A stretch of DNA of 64,000 nt from Mycolicibacterium porcinum (GTDB taxonomy: Bacteria > Actinomycetota > Actinomycetes > Mycobacteriales > Mycobacteriaceae), in contig MVIG01000019.1 of the NCBI GenBank assembly GCA_002086835.1, positions 1-64,000 of the forward strand, given 5' to 3'. Position numbers and translations under genes: made by a program. The notes beneath the pieces were generated by a model. It was not told where the DNA came from. It did not search any database and saw only the letters and a list, made by a program, of their open reading frames with translations. The first letter of the stretch is position 1, and each line of letters opens with the position of its first letter. Shown here piece after piece: positions 8,419 to 18,267 of the stretch.

Positions 8419-9312
8419 ATGGTGAACCAGCAGCAGGCCGACAAGATGACCTCGGGCAAGGGCTTCATCGCCGCGCTCGACCAGAGTGGTGGGTCGACCC
8501 CCAAGGCCCTGCGGCTGTACGGGGTCGAGGAGAGCGCCTACTCCTCCGAAGAGGAGATGTTCGACCTGATCCATCAGATGCGCTCGCGCATCATCACCTC
8601 CCCGGTGTTCAACGGTGAGCGCGTGCTGGCCGCGATCCTGTTCGAGCAGACCATGGACCGCACCATCGACGGCAAGCCCACCGCGACCTACCTCTGGGAG
8701 GACAAGGGCGTGGTTCCGCTGCTCAAGATCGACAAGGGCCTGGCCGACGCCGCCGACGGCGTACAGGTGATGAAGCCGATGCCCGGCCTGGACGATCTGC
8801 TGGCCCGCGCGGCGAAGAACGGCATCTTCGGCACGAAGGAGCGTTCGGTGATCGGTGCGGCCAACGCCGAGGGCATCGCCGCAGTGGTCGCCCAGCAGTT
8901 CGAGGTGGCCAAGCAGGTCCTGTCACACGGGCTGATCCCGATCATCGAGCCCGAGGTCACCATCTCGATCTCCGACAAGGCCGAGGCCGAGGACCTGCTG
9001 CGCGACGAGATCATCAAGAACCTCGACGCCCTGCCCGCCGACCAGAAGGTGATGCTGAAGCTGACCCTGCCGACTCAGGCCAACCACTACCAGTCGCTGG
9101 TCGAGCACCCCAAGGTGATGCGGGTCGTGGCGCTGTCCGGCGGCTACTCGCGCGACGAGGCCAACAAGCTGCTGGCCGCCAACACCGGCGTGATCGCCAG
9201 CTTCAGCCGCGCGCTGACCGAGGGCCTTTCGGCGCAGCAGAGCGACGACGAGTTCAACGCCACGCTGGACAAGTCCATCCAGTCCATCTACGACGCCTCC
9301 GTCGCGGGCTAG
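8419..9312 (+). CDS. fda: Class I fructose-bisphosphate aldolase
   Basis: This 297-residue protein begins with the bacterial class I aldolase signature [19 protein letters not shown]. Lys214 in VMLKLTLPT fits the Schiff-base lysine. It interconverts fructose 1,6-bisphosphate with dihydroxyacetone phosphate and glyceraldehyde 3-phosphate without metal. Mycobacteria usually rely on class II Fba, so this would be a second, metal-independent enzyme. The ATG at 8419 is chosen over an upstream in-frame ATG at 8359 because AAAGGAG lies 11 nt before it and the family N-terminus fits. Confidence 0.92.
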   Translation: MVNQQQADKMTSGKGFIAALDQSGGSTPKALRLYGVEESAYSSEEEMFDLIHQMRSRIITSPVFNGERVLAAILFEQTMDRTIDGKPTATYLWEDKGVVPLLKIDKGLADAADGVQVMKPMPGLDDLLARAAKNGIFGTKERSVIGAANAEGIAAVVAQQFEVAKQVLSHGLIPIIEPEVTISISDKAEAEDLLRDEIIKNLDALPADQKVMLKLTLPTQANHYQSLVEHPKVMRVVALSGGYSRDEANKLLAANTGVIASFSRALTEGLSAQQSDDEFNATLDKSIQSIYDASVAG

Positions 9313-9344
9313 TCACCGACCCCGGCCAGGCGAGGCACACGAAG

Positions 9345-10259
9345 ATGGTCATCCCGATCGATCGCCCCAAACTGGAGGGCAACGTCGCCGTGGGCGACGG
9401 CCGGCAACTCGGGTTCGCCGAGTTCGGTGATCCCCAGGGCCGCGCGGTCTTCTGGCTGCACGGAACCCCGGGGGCCCGCAGGCAGATCCCGACCGAGGCC
9501 CGGATCTACGCCGAGCGGAATCACATCCGGCTGATCGGGGTGGACCGCCCCGGGATCGGATCCTCCACGCCGCATCAGTACGACCGGGTGCTGGATTTCG
9601 GTGACGATCTGCGCACCATCGCCGACACGCTGGGCATCGACAAGCTGGCTGTCATCGGGTTGTCCGGTGGCGGGCCCTACACCCTGGCCACCGCGGCCGC
9701 CATGCCCGACCGGGTGGTGGCGGCCGGGGTGCTCGGCGGGGTGGCCCCGATGATCGGCCCAGATGCGATCAGCAGTCCGCTGATGCAGCTCGGCGCGGCG
9801 GTGGCCCCGATCCTCGAGGTGGCCGGCGCCCCGATCCGGTTGGCCGCCTCCGGACTGATCCGGCTGATCCGTCCCGTGGCCTCGCCGGCCTTGGAGATCT
9901 ACGCCCGGATCTCCCCCGAAGGCGACCGGCGCATGCTGGGCCGCCCCGAGTTCAAGGCCATGTTTCTCGACGACCTGCTCAACGGCAGCCGCAAGCAGCT
10001 GGCCGCCCCGTTCTACGACATCGTCGTGTTCGAGCGGGACTGGGGCTTCCGGCTCGACGAGGTCAAGGTTCCGGTGCACTGGTGGCACGGCGACCACGAC
10101 CACATCGTGCCGTTCGCCCATGGTCAGCATGTCGTCTCCCGCCTGCCCGATGCGGTGATGACCGAGCTGCCGTATGAGAGCCACCTCGGTGGACTGGGCT
10201 GCGCGGAGGAGATCATGGGCACGATGATCTCGACGTGGGACAAGGCGAAGAAAGACTGA
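9345..10259 (+). CDS. Alpha/beta-hydrolase
   Basis: This 304-residue hydrolase has oxyanion-hole motif HGTPG (39-43), nucleophile Ser107 in GLSGGG, Asp252 in HGDHDHIVP and His280 in ESHLGG, a complete catalytic triad. It belongs to the large esterase/epoxide-hydrolase-like superfamily; the substrate is not predictable. The region around 137-200, rich in Leu, Ile and Pro, is the likely cap domain. It follows the aldolase gene by 32 bp, but no functional link is evident. Confidence 0.88.
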   Translation: MVIPIDRPKLEGNVAVGDGRQLGFAEFGDPQGRAVFWLHGTPGARRQIPTEARIYAERNHIRLIGVDRPGIGSSTPHQYDRVLDFGDDLRTIADTLGIDKLAVIGLSGGGPYTLATAAAMPDRVVAAGVLGGVAPMIGPDAISSPLMQLGAAVAPILEVAGAPIRLAASGLIRLIRPVASPALEIYARISPEGDRRMLGRPEFKAMFLDDLLNGSRKQLAAPFYDIVVFERDWGFRLDEVKVPVHWWHGDHDHIVPFAHGQHVVSRLPDAVMTELPYESHLGGLGCAEEIMGTMISTWDKAKKD

Positions 10260-10270
10260 GCCGCCCGGGG

Positions 10271-10301
10271 TTGACCTCAACTATTGTTGAGGGTCGAGGC
10301 T
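10271..10301 (+). promoter_or_regulatory. SoxR/MerR-type promoter with operator palindrome
   Basis: The 18-bp dyad CCTCAACTATTGTTGAGG (10275-10292) pairs at 8 of 9 positions and has the length and CCTCAA/TTGAGG arms of a SoxR box. A -35-like TTGACC (10271-10276) overlaps it. A 19-bp spacer, typical of MerR-family promoters, leads to GAGGCT (10296-10301), which would put the transcript start at the ATG at 10308. No soxR gene is in the window. Confidence 0.75.
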
Positions 10302-10307
10302 GTCGTC

Positions 10308-10955
10308 ATGACAACGTCGATCACCCAGATCCGGTCCGACCTGTGGGAAACCCGTACCGACACACCGTTTCCTGGTTTGACCACCCACTCCTACCTGTGG
10401 ACGTCCGGCGGCCGCAACGCACTGTTCTACTGCCCCGCCACTGACGCGGACTTCGACGCGGTGGATTCCCTCGGCGGCGTCGACGACCAGTATCTGTCGC
10501 ACCAGGACGAGGCAGGCCCGATGCTGGCCCGGATCGCCGACCGGTTCGGTTCCCGGTTGCACGCGCCCGAGGCCGAGCGCGAGACGATCGGCAGGCACAG
10601 CCCGATCGACGTACCGCTGTCCTCCCGCCACGTCGACGACCGCGGCGTCGAGGTGATCCCCACCCCCGGTCACACCCCCGGCAGTACGAGCTATCTGATC
10701 CAGGGCGCACAGGGCCGGTACCTGTTCACCGGGGACACCATGTTCGTCGCCGCCGACGGCCGGTGGTCGACGTTCGTGATCCCCGGTGTCGGTGACGCCG
10801 CGGCCATGGCGGACAGCCTGCACGTGTTGGCGAGCCTGCAACCCGATGTCGTCATCTCGAGCGCCTACGGGGCGCGGGCGGTCACGGTCCTCGACGAGGG
10901 CGCCTGGCCGGCCTGCGTGGCGGAGGCGCTGTCGTCGATACCGCTGACCCGGTGA
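10308..10955 (+). CDS. MBL-fold hydrolase-like protein with degenerate metal site
   Basis: This protein of about 215 residues has beta-lactamase-fold landmarks TPGHTPGS (119-126) and FTGDTMF (GD at 142-143), but the usual HxHxDH motif is reduced to LSHQDEAG (63-70) and the last conserved His region reads SSAYGAR. It may bind one metal, or none, and need not be an active hydrolase. The ATG at 10308 is preferred over a TTG at 10284 that lies inside the SoxR-type operator. Control by a redox-sensing MerR-family activator is the main clue to its role. Confidence 0.8.
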   Translation: MTTSITQIRSDLWETRTDTPFPGLTTHSYLWTSGGRNALFYCPATDADFDAVDSLGGVDDQYLSHQDEAGPMLARIADRFGSRLHAPEAERETIGRHSPIDVPLSSRHVDDRGVEVIPTPGHTPGSTSYLIQGAQGRYLFTGDTMFVAADGRWSTFVIPGVGDAAAMADSLHVLASLQPDVVISSAYGARAVTVLDEGAWPACVAEALSSIPLTR

Positions 10956-10960
10956 CATTC

Positions 10961-10976
10961 GAGTAGCGCACTACTC
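10961..10976. promoter_or_regulatory. Palindrome GAGTAG-CGCA-CTACTC, candidate operator
   Basis: Perfect 6-bp arms flank a 4-bp spacer, 5 nt after the MBL-fold gene and 70 bp before the monooxygenase start. Size and position suit a TetR-type operator for the downstream gene. No T-run follows, so a terminator is less likely. Confidence 0.4.
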
Positions 10977-11046
10977 TAGGCCCGGCTCCTGCCCCGCCTC
11001 CACACTTCGAACAACTGGTGATGTGCCAGCGGTCCGGAGGTCGGCA

Positions 11047-12447
11047 ATGGCAACGATCGGCAAACACGCAGTCGTACTGGGCGCGAGCATGGGCGGGCTG
11101 CTGGCCGCCCGTGCCCTGGCCGAATTCTTCGACACCGTCACGCTCGTGGAGCGCGACGAATTGCCCGACGGTCCGGTCCAGCGGCGCGGCGTCCCGCAGG
11201 GCAGACACGCGCACGGACTGCTCAGCGGCGGTCTGCAGGCGCTCACCGAGCTGTTTCCGGGGCTGCCCGAGGAACTGGCCGCCGACGGTGCGACGGTGCT
11301 CGACGCGGCGCATCTGTCGCTCATCTCGCTGACTTTCGGCGGCCACCGGCTCAATCTCGACCGGCAGCCGGCCAGACCGATCGAGTCGTATCTGGCCAGC
11401 AGACCCTTCCTGGAGGCGCATGTCCGGGACCGGGTGCGCGCCATCGACAACGTCCAGATCCTCGACGGACATGATGCTGTCGAGTTGCTGATGGACGACC
11501 ACGGGCGGGTGACCAGCGTTCTCGCGGCCCCGCGCTCCGGTGGTCCCGGGCAGGCGATAGCCGCCGACCTGATCGTCGACGCGATGGGCCGCGCCGGACG
11601 AACGCCGGCGTTCCTGGAGAGCGCCGGCTTCGGACGCCCGGCCGAAGACCGGATCGCGGTGCAGGTGGCCTATTCCAGTCAGCTGATGCGGTTCACCGGA
11701 AACTCGCCCCGCGACCGGCTCACCCTCGTCGGGGCGGTTCCCGAAAGACTCTACGGCGGTTCCTTGTTCGCCTATGAGGACAACACGTGGCTGCTCACCA
11801 CCGCGGGGATGAACGGCAGGCAACCGCCGGCCGACCTGGACGGGATGATCTCCCTCGTCGAGGATCTGTTCCCCGCCGAAACCATCGCGGCCCTGCGCAG
11901 CGCCCAACCGCTGGGGACAGTGGCCACCTTCCGCTATCCGGCGAGCGTGCGTCGACGCTACGAGCGCATGCCTCGTTTCCCCGAGGGCCTGCTGGTGTTC
12001 GGCGACGCGATCTGCAGCTTCAACCCGGTGTACGGACAAGGCATGTCAGTAGCCGCGCTTGAGGCGCTGGCGCTGCGCGACTGCCTGTCCCGGGGCGCCG
12101 ACGATCTCGGTCGCCGATTCCTGCGGGCCGCGGCCGGATGCGTCAACACGGCATGGCAGATGGCCAGCGGCGCGGACCTGGCACTGCCCCAGATTCCGGG
12201 GCACCGACCGATCTCGGTGCGGCTGACCAACTGGTACACCGAGCGGGTGCTCACCGCGGCGGAACACGATCCGATGGTCACCGAGGCGTTCTTCCGGGTG
12301 ATGAACCTCGTCGACCCGCCCAGTCGCCTGATGCACCCATCGATCGTGGGGCGGGTGGCGGTCGGTTCGTCGCGACGACGCGGCCGCGCAGTCCCAGCGC
12401 CCTCGGCACCAACCCTCGATGCACCTACACCTAGGATTACTGCTTGA
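11047..12447 (+). CDS. FAD-dependent monooxygenase-like oxidoreductase
   Basis: The 466-residue protein has an N-terminal dinucleotide fold (VVLGASMGGLLAARAL, 8-23) and the second FAD motif of class A flavoprotein hydroxylases, LLVFGDAICSFNPVYGQGM near residues 318-336, where GD contacts the flavin. It probably oxidises a small aromatic or isoprenoid-like compound with NAD(P)H and O2, but an oxidase or reductase role is possible. The ATG at 11047 follows GGAGG by 7 nt. The last 40 residues are Arg/Pro-rich and probably disordered. Confidence 0.82.
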   Translation: MATIGKHAVVLGASMGGLLAARALAEFFDTVTLVERDELPDGPVQRRGVPQGRHAHGLLSGGLQALTELFPGLPEELAADGATVLDAAHLSLISLTFGGHRLNLDRQPARPIESYLASRPFLEAHVRDRVRAIDNVQILDGHDAVELLMDDHGRVTSVLAAPRSGGPGQAIAADLIVDAMGRAGRTPAFLESAGFGRPAEDRIAVQVAYSSQLMRFTGNSPRDRLTLVGAVPERLYGGSLFAYEDNTWLLTTAGMNGRQPPADLDGMISLVEDLFPAETIAALRSAQPLGTVATFRYPASVRRRYERMPRFPEGLLVFGDAICSFNPVYGQGMSVAALEALALRDCLSRGADDLGRRFLRAAAGCVNTAWQMASGADLALPQIPGHRPISVRLTNWYTERVLTAAEHDPMVTEAFFRVMNLVDPPSRLMHPSIVGRVAVGSSRRRGRAVPAPSAPTLDAPTPRITA

Positions 12448-12532
12448 TATTGACTGGAGTCCTAGATTTAGAGCATGTCTGATCAATGCGAATAGTGTTG
12501 CAGCCCATGAGGAGAACTGACTTGCCGCCGAC

Positions 12533-13801
12533 CTAGTCGCCGACTCCAGTGAGGGCCCGGCGCAGCAGATGCATCGCGACCGTGGTGGCCCGCTCCCGGA
12601 TGTCGGAACGGTTGCCGGGGAGCCGGAGGGTGCGGGTGATGGCGACCGGCCCCGACCGCACCGCGAAACACACGGTGCCGACGGGCTTTTCCGGGCTGCC
12701 GCCGTCCGGCCCGGCGATACCGCTGATGGCCACCGCGGTGTCGGCACCGAAATGGTGCAGTGCACCGGCGACCATGGATTCGACCACCGGTTCGGACACC
12801 GCGCCGTACTCGGTGATCAGAACCGGATCCACGTTCAGCAGTTCGGCTTTGGCCTCGTTCGAATAGCTGACCACCCCACCGGCGAAGTACTCCGAGCAGC
12901 CGGGGATGTCGGCCAGCCGCGCGGCCAGCAGCCCGGCCGTGCAGGATTCCGCGGTAGCGATGCGGTGCCCGGCCAGCAACCCGGCCACCTGCTCGTCCAC
13001 GGTCGCGCCGTCCTCGGAGTACAGCGCGGCACCATGCCGGTCGCGCAGCAGTGCCAGCAGGTCCTGATAGGCGCCGGCCGAGTCGGGCTCGTACCTGGTG
13101 ACGATCTCGAGTTCGCCGCGGCGCAGGCAGGTGGTGATCTCCAGCGCATCGAAACCCGGGATCGCGCTCTCGGCGTCCCGCAGGGTCTCGGCCAGACCGG
13201 ATTCGGCGAGGCCGAACATGCGAACCATTTCCTGCCGGTACTGTGTGCGGCCCGAAATAGCCTGTTGGACAGCCTCGGTCGCAACAGCGGTGTGCCACAT
13301 CGGCTGCAATTCCCGCGGCGGTCCGGGCAGCACGACCACCGTCGGGCTGCCGCCGACGACGACGCCAGGCGCGGTGCCGACCGGGTCGAGAACCTCGGCA
13401 CCGGCGGGCACCATGGCCTGCTTGCGGTTGGCGGCTCGGACCGCGTCGAAATCCACGCCGGGCCGGTCACCGATCAGCTTGCGCAGGATCGCGGCGATGC
13501 GCTCCTCCATGGCCTCGTCGAGAACGAGTTCACGCCCGCAGAACTCGGCGACCGTCGCCACGGTGAGATCGTCGGCGGTCGGCCCGAGCCCGCCGCTGGT
13601 CACGATCAGGTCCACGCCCTCGGCGGCCAGGAACTGCAACTGCGCCGCGATGTCACGAGGACGGTCACCGCAGATGGTGATGTGGGCGAGCTCCACCCCG
13701 AGCTCCAGGAGCTGGTCGGCCAGCCACGGACCGTTGCGGTCCTGAACCCTTCCGGTGAGTACTTCGGTTCCGGTAACGACGATGCCTGCACGTGCGCTCA
13801 C
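12533..13801 (-). CDS. cinA: CinA-like protein (putative NMN/pyridine-nucleotide recycling enzyme)
   Basis: This 422-residue protein has the two-domain CinA layout. The N-terminal MoaB/MogA-like domain carries [21 protein letters not shown] and [14 protein letters not shown]; the C-terminal amidohydrolase domain has [17 protein letters not shown] and [24 protein letters not shown]. Family members remove the amide of NMN or hydrolyse the pyrophosphate bond of ADP-ribose. The GTG start is preceded at 7 nt by TAGTGT (13809-13814), a good -10, so the transcript is probably leaderless. It converges on the monooxygenase gene. Confidence 0.93.
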   Translation of the reverse strand: MSARAGIVVTGTEVLTGRVQDRNGPWLADQLLELGVELAHITICGDRPRDIAAQLQFLAAEGVDLIVTSGGLGPTADDLTVATVAEFCGRELVLDEAMEERIAAILRKLIGDRPGVDFDAVRAANRKQAMVPAGAEVLDPVGTAPGVVVGGSPTVVVLPGPPRELQPMWHTAVATEAVQQAISGRTQYRQEMVRMFGLAESGLAETLRDAESAIPGFDALEITTCLRRGELEIVTRYEPDSAGAYQDLLALLRDRHGAALYSEDGATVDEQVAGLLAGHRIATAESCTAGLLAARLADIPGCSEYFAGGVVSYSNEAKAELLNVDPVLITEYGAVSEPVVESMVAGALHHFGADTAVAISGIAGPDGGSPEKPVGTVCFAVRSGPVAITRTLRLPGNRSDIRERATTVAMHLLRRALTGVGD

Positions 13802-13808
13802 CAGATGA

Positions 13809-13814
13809 ACACTA
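13809..13814 (-). promoter_or_regulatory. -10 hexamer TAGTGT for leaderless cinA
   Basis: On the minus strand TAGTGT matches TANNNT and ends 7 nt before the cinA GTG. No Shine-Dalgarno sequence is present. Confidence 0.45.
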
Positions 13815-13836
13815 CGCAGCGGGCTCTCGCCCGCGC

Positions 13837-15078
13837 TCAGAAGCTGTAGCCCAGTTCGGCCGGAACATCGCTGGCGAAGGCTGTGCCGAGGCGCCGCACC
13901 GCCTCTGAATCCTTGCCGCGCAACCGGTTTGCGACGACGAATGACTCAGGGTGGTGACTGCCCAGGTACAGGCTGCCCAGCACGTCGAGGCCGAGTTCGA
14001 GGTCAGCCGGAGCGTCGGTCGGGGTACACCGGGCCCGGCCGTCGCGAATCTGCAGGGCGAAGCGTCCACCGTCATCGCGGAAACCGTCGGTGACGTCCAG
14101 CACGATGTCGAGGTCGGCCTGGTACCGGCGGGCCTCGAGGGCAGCCGGGACGTTCATGATCCGGACCCACAGGTCGTCGCTGCTCGAAGTCACCCGGGCC
14201 AGCCGCGGATTGGTCAGCAGGTAAGGCAGCGCGTCGCCGGGATGGGTCCAGGTACTCACCTTCTCCATCAGGTCCATTCCCAGCAGCGCCCGCCACAGGG
14301 CGATGTAGGCATCCATGGTCACCGCGGTGACCTCACGCACCCGCAGTGTCCTGGACTCCTCGCCGTGCACCCGGTACAGGGCGTAACCATCGGGATGCAG
14401 GAACGCGAACAGCTCGGACCCGCCATCGCGGGTGTTCTCCCGGTCGGCGAGGACGTCGTCCCACAGCGCCGTCGGGCACGCCAGTCCGCCCGGCGTCCGC
14501 AGCCGCCATCGGTCGTAGATCTCGGCGAAGGCGTCGCGGTGCTCGGCGGGTTTGACCAGGCGTACCCCGCCCGGGTCCGGGACAGAGGCATGGAACTGGG
14601 CGAACCTGCGGTCGACCGTCATCAGATGCACGGTGGTGGCAGGGCCGTAGCCGAACCGGCCGTAGATACCGCCTTCGCTCGCGGTGAGTGCGGCGACCGG
14701 ATACCGCGCATCGGCGATCCGCTGGTGCAACTCGGTGTACATCGAACGCAGGATCCCCCGCCGCCGATGGGTCGGGGCGACGGCCACGTAGCTGATCCCC
14801 GCCGCGGGCAGCACCGCGCCGCCCGGGACGGTCAGGGCGAGATCGAGATACATCGACTGCCCGACGATGTCCTCGTCGTCACCGGCCCGCATCACCACTG
14901 CGCCGTCGGCGGGCACCATCTGCTGCCACGCCGACATCGAATCCGGGTGGCCGATCTCACCGAATGCGGTGTTGCCGAGCAGTGCCATGCCTGCCCAGTC
15001 GGAGTCGGTGACGGTGCGCAGCGCGAGGGTCGGTGCCGGGGAATCTGCTTTGTGGATCACGGAATCCGACAGTGCCAC
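13837..15078 (-). CDS. eis: Eis-family GNAT N-acetyltransferase
   Basis: This 413-residue protein shows the Eis layout: an N-terminal GNAT domain with acetyl-CoA loop [12 protein letters not shown] (98-109), a Tyr in GRFGYG (Tyr144) equivalent to the general acid, a second GNAT-like region, and a C-terminal sterol-carrier-like domain ending in Phe, whose carboxylate is part of the active site. M. tuberculosis Eis acetylates aminoglycosides and host proteins; this homologue may do so. The GTG start lacks a clear ribosome site. The downstream cinA gene begins 35 bp after its stop. Confidence 0.88.
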   Translation of the reverse strand: MALSDSVIHKADSPAPTLALRTVTDSDWAGMALLGNTAFGEIGHPDSMSAWQQMVPADGAVVMRAGDDEDIVGQSMYLDLALTVPGGAVLPAAGISYVAVAPTHRRRGILRSMYTELHQRIADARYPVAALTASEGGIYGRFGYGPATTVHLMTVDRRFAQFHASVPDPGGVRLVKPAEHRDAFAEIYDRWRLRTPGGLACPTALWDDVLADRENTRDGGSELFAFLHPDGYALYRVHGEESRTLRVREVTAVTMDAYIALWRALLGMDLMEKVSTWTHPGDALPYLLTNPRLARVTSSSDDLWVRIMNVPAALEARRYQADLDIVLDVTDGFRDDGGRFALQIRDGRARCTPTDAPADLELGLDVLGSLYLGSHHPESFVVANRLRGKDSEAVRRLGTAFASDVPAELGYSF

Positions 15079-15134
15079 ACCATCACCCGCCGATGCGACC
15101 GAATTTCCCCGCGGTCGCCGGAACGGTCAGCGAC

Positions 15135-15359
15135 TCAGCGCTTGAGCCAGCTGTTCAAGGTAGCCAGTTCGCGGGTGTACGTGGTCATGATGTCGTCCTG
15201 GTACAGCGTCGCCCCACTGATCGTGGTCTGGCCCTGCCACACCACCCTGATGCGGTTCGCGCCGCGCTGGTAGACGTCCACCCGGTCGAGGTCACGGTGC
15301 AGCCATCCGCCGCTCTCGGCCAGCCGGCTGATCTCATGGCGCTCATCGGTTGTGGTCAT
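15135..15359 (-). CDS. Small conserved hypothetical protein
   Basis: This 74-residue protein (MTTTDERHEISRLAE... ending LNSWLKR) has an amphipathic, strand-rich middle (VDVYQRGANRIRVVWQGQ) and no membrane segment or signal. It lies 9 bp after the GH2 gene and 56 bp before eis on the same strand. I do not recognise a function. The clean ATG, stop and normal codon use make it likely real. Confidence 0.65.
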   Translation of the reverse strand: MTTTDERHEISRLAESGGWLHRDLDRVDVYQRGANRIRVVWQGQTTISGATLYQDDIMTTYTRELATLNSWLKR

Positions 15360-15368
15360 CAGGCGATC

Positions 15369-18167
15369 CTATCGTCGTGCCCGTTGGTCGATCGGTACCA
15401 CCGTCGCTGCGGTGTTGTAGCCGCTCACCCGCACCCAGTTGGCCGCTGGTTCGGATCCGGTGACCGTGCCGGTCACCTCGACGGTCTCCCCCGGATACAC
15501 CGTGACGTAGTTGTCCGAGTACTCGATCGGCAGGATTTCGTCACCATCATGGGTGGTGGTGATCTCGGCCCGCTCGAAGAATGCGATCTGGCGACCGGGA
15601 TTGTGCAGCTGGATCTGCACGCTGGCGCTGCCGTCGGCCGAATCGGTCCGGTGCGCGGTCACCTCCAGCGGTGCGGGCGCCATGGTGTTGAGCGGGGTCA
15701 TGTCGGCCCAGCTGCTCTGCACGAGATCGAACGCCTGGTCGTTGACGGGAGGACCGACGTCGTCGGGTTGCTGCGATTGCCAGTAGGTGTTGTCGGCGAC
15801 GACGGCGCCGGTTTCGTCGAGCAGTTCGGCGCGGACGAACACCACCGGCGAGTCGGCGGCCAGCCGGGGCAGCGACAACCCCGGCACGACGCCGTTGGAC
15901 GGCACGGCCGCCACCTCGGCGTCCCGGTCGTCGCGCATCCGGCCGGTGAGGTCGTAGGTCCGCACCCGGACCCGCAGGCCCGTCCGTTCCTGCGGGGACT
16001 GGTTGACCACGCTCACGTGGGCGGTGTCGTGGTCACCGGTGGCATAGGAGTCGAACACCACCGACAGCGGGCGCAGCCCCTTCTTGGCCCCGTAGTAGGC
16101 GCCCCCTGGCCTCAGGTAGTAGTCGAAGAGATGTCCGAAGAAGGACGGCCAGTGATTGTTGAGCATCCAGTAGATGGTCATCTTGTGGTTGTCCCACCCG
16201 CCGGCCGCGAACGCCTCGAATTGTGCGCGGGTCGACTCATAGTGGGCCAACTGCGCTTTGCGGGCGAATTCCTCTGCGCCACGGGAGGTTCCGTATCTCT
16301 GGACCACCGCGGTGCGGATGCTCTCCAGCGCGGCGTTGCTGGGGTTGGCCCCGGCATGGAAGTACCAGGCCTCGTTGATCGGCCACAGTTTGTCCGGCGG
16401 GATGAACTTCTGCAGGCTGGCGAACGGCGGGATGTGCTCGTTGTCGCCCTGTTCGGCGTTGGAGCCGCGGGTGGCCTGATACCGGCCGCTGAACCAGTAG
16501 CTCGGCGGGCGCCAGGTGTACGGGCCGGCCATGTGGATGCCGTCCCAGTCAGGCTCTCCGTCGGCGTCGCGGGCCAGCGACGACACGGTGTCGACGACGG
16601 TGTTGGGCCAGTGCAGGTCACGCAGGATGGCGTGATAGCCCTCGAGCACCGGCGCAGGCGGCTTGCCGTCGCTGCCGTTGGCCCACAGGAAGGCCGACGC
16701 GTGCCCGCGCAGCGACAGGATCTGTGAGCGCATGCTCTCGTCGGCCACCCGCCGATCCTCGTCGTCCCACTGCCACCATTTCTCCCACTGGTTGCAGCAC
16801 ATCCATCCGTACATGAGCGGGATGCCCAGTTCGTCGGCCCGCTCGATGATGTTGTCGCCCGGGAACTTTCCCTCCAACCGCAGCATGTTCAGGCCGAGAT
16901 CCCGGACATAGCCGAGGATGGCGTCCTCACGCCGCGGGTCGTACTGGAACAACAGGTCGGGTGTGTACGCCGCGCCCCGGACCAAAAAATCCCGCCCGTT
17001 CACGGTCAGGTAGAAACTCCCGCCACGGCCCAGGTCCGGGTACTGCTCGTCGTTGTCGCGATGCTGCGCCACGGTGCGGATGCCGAACCGGGAATCCAAC
17101 GTGTCGGTGGGCCTGCCGTACCGCAGAAACTCCAGCCTCAGGTCGTACAGGTCGGGCCGGCCCATGGTGTAGGGCCACCACAGGTCCGGGTTGCTGACTC
17201 GAAGGGCCGCGAAAGTGTCCGGATCGAACCGGATTTCACGGCTCTCCCCCGGTGCCAGGCTGACCGTTTGATCCACCGAGACGGCCGGTTTCCCGGGTCG
17301 GCTGATGCGGGCCCGCACGACGCCGCGCATCGGGACGTCGGCGGTGTTGCGGATGTCGGAGTAGACGGTGAGCCGGGCCGAGTCGGTGGCAGGCAGCGGC
17401 AGCTCGGTGGTGACCAGCGGGTCACTGAGCACGACCTGACCCGAGTAGCTCAGGTACACCGGTTTGAAGATGCCCGCATTGCGGTCGGCCACATAGGAAT
17501 TGCCGCGCAACGGGTTCTTGTCCGGGCCCTGGTAGCCGATGCGGTTCCAGTTCAGCCAGTCCCACCAGCTGTCGGCCAGCTCGACGCCGTCGATGTCCTG
17601 CAATGCCTGCTCGGGCGTCACCTTGACCGCCAGCGTGTTCACGCCCCCGGGGTTGATCCACTGCGTCGCGTCGAGCTCGTGGATCGTGTGCATGCCCACC
17701 AACAGTGAACTGCCGGCGATCATGGTGCCGTTGAGCCACACCTCGGCGCGGTAGTTGATCCCCGGGAAGTCGAGCCGGTAACTGGAGCTGCCCTGCGGCG
17801 CGGTGAACGTCGTTCGGTACCACCAGTCCTGCCGGAACAGGTCGTCGGGTACGTCGGCCAGGTTGTCCCCTACGTACAGGTCCGGATAGGTGCCGTCGTC
17901 CTGCAACGCCGCCAGCACGGTGGACGGCATCTGCTTGACCGGGTGCCAGTCGGCGGTCACCTCGCCGGGCGTGGACATGGTCGCGCCGTCGGCGGTCACG
18001 GTGCGCGCCGAGGCGAGCTGCCAGCCCTGTGCCAGTTCCATTCGCCCGGACGGCGGCTCCGGTGTGGCGAACGGCGGGAAATCGGCGACGCACAGCGACA
18101 ACACCAGCAGTGCGACGGCGACGAAACCCGCGACGCTCAGGCCGGCGCGGCGATTCCGGGCGGAAAT
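15369..18167 (-). CDS. Secreted GH2 exo-beta-D-glucosaminidase-like glycosidase, probable AUU start
   Basis: About 932 residues: a signal peptide or anchor (basic RNRR, hydrophobic 9-28), sugar-binding and Ig-like GH2 domains, a TIM barrel and C-terminal beta domains. The acid/base motif NGSD (Asp about 500) and an AE pair 72 residues later (Glu about 572, in SNAEQGDN) reproduce the spacing of the Asp and Glu catalytic pair of Amycolatopsis CsxA. It should trim glucosamine from chitosan-like or glycan ends outside the cell. Signal-peptide codons run back to an ATT at 18165-18167 set 6 nt after GAGGAG, with no ATG, GTG or TTG between it and an upstream stop. A GTG at 18104 would cut the signal sequence in half. 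Confidence 0.82.
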   Translation of the reverse strand: MSARNRRAGLSVAGFVAVALLVLSLCVADFPPFATPEPPSGRMELAQGWQLASARTVTADGATMSTPGEVTADWHPVKQMPSTVLAALQDDGTYPDLYVGDNLADVPDDLFRQDWWYRTTFTAPQGSSSYRLDFPGINYRAEVWLNGTMIAGSSLLVGMHTIHELDATQWINPGGVNTLAVKVTPEQALQDIDGVELADSWWDWLNWNRIGYQGPDKNPLRGNSYVADRNAGIFKPVYLSYSGQVVLSDPLVTTELPLPATDSARLTVYSDIRNTADVPMRGVVRARISRPGKPAVSVDQTVSLAPGESREIRFDPDTFAALRVSNPDLWWPYTMGRPDLYDLRLEFLRYGRPTDTLDSRFGIRTVAQHRDNDEQYPDLGRGGSFYLTVNGRDFLVRGAAYTPDLLFQYDPRREDAILGYVRDLGLNMLRLEGKFPGDNIIERADELGIPLMYGWMCCNQWEKWWQWDDEDRRVADESMRSQILSLRGHASAFLWANGSDGKPPAPVLEGYHAILRDLHWPNTVVDTVSSLARDADGEPDWDGIHMAGPYTWRPPSYWFSGRYQATRGSNAEQGDNEHIPPFASLQKFIPPDKLWPINEAWYFHAGANPSNAALESIRTAVVQRYGTSRGAEEFARKAQLAHYESTRAQFEAFAAGGWDNHKMTIYWMLNNHWPSFFGHLFDYYLRPGGAYYGAKKGLRPLSVVFDSYATGDHDTAHVSVVNQSPQERTGLRVRVRTYDLTGRMRDDRDAEVAAVPSNGVVPGLSLPRLAADSPVVFVRAELLDETGAVVADNTYWQSQQPDDVGPPVNDQAFDLVQSSWADMTPLNTMAPAPLEVTAHRTDSADGSASVQIQLHNPGRQIAFFERAEITTTHDGDEILPIEYSDNYVTVYPGETVEVTGTVTGSEPAANWVRVSGYNTAATVVPIDQRARR

Positions 18168-18267
18168 GGGCAGCTCCTCACAGACCGGTGTGGCACCGCG
18201 TCCATGAGTCGATGCCCTGCCGGGTCATTCTGCCGTGGTCCTCACCGCCGCGTGCGGCCGGTGCGAC

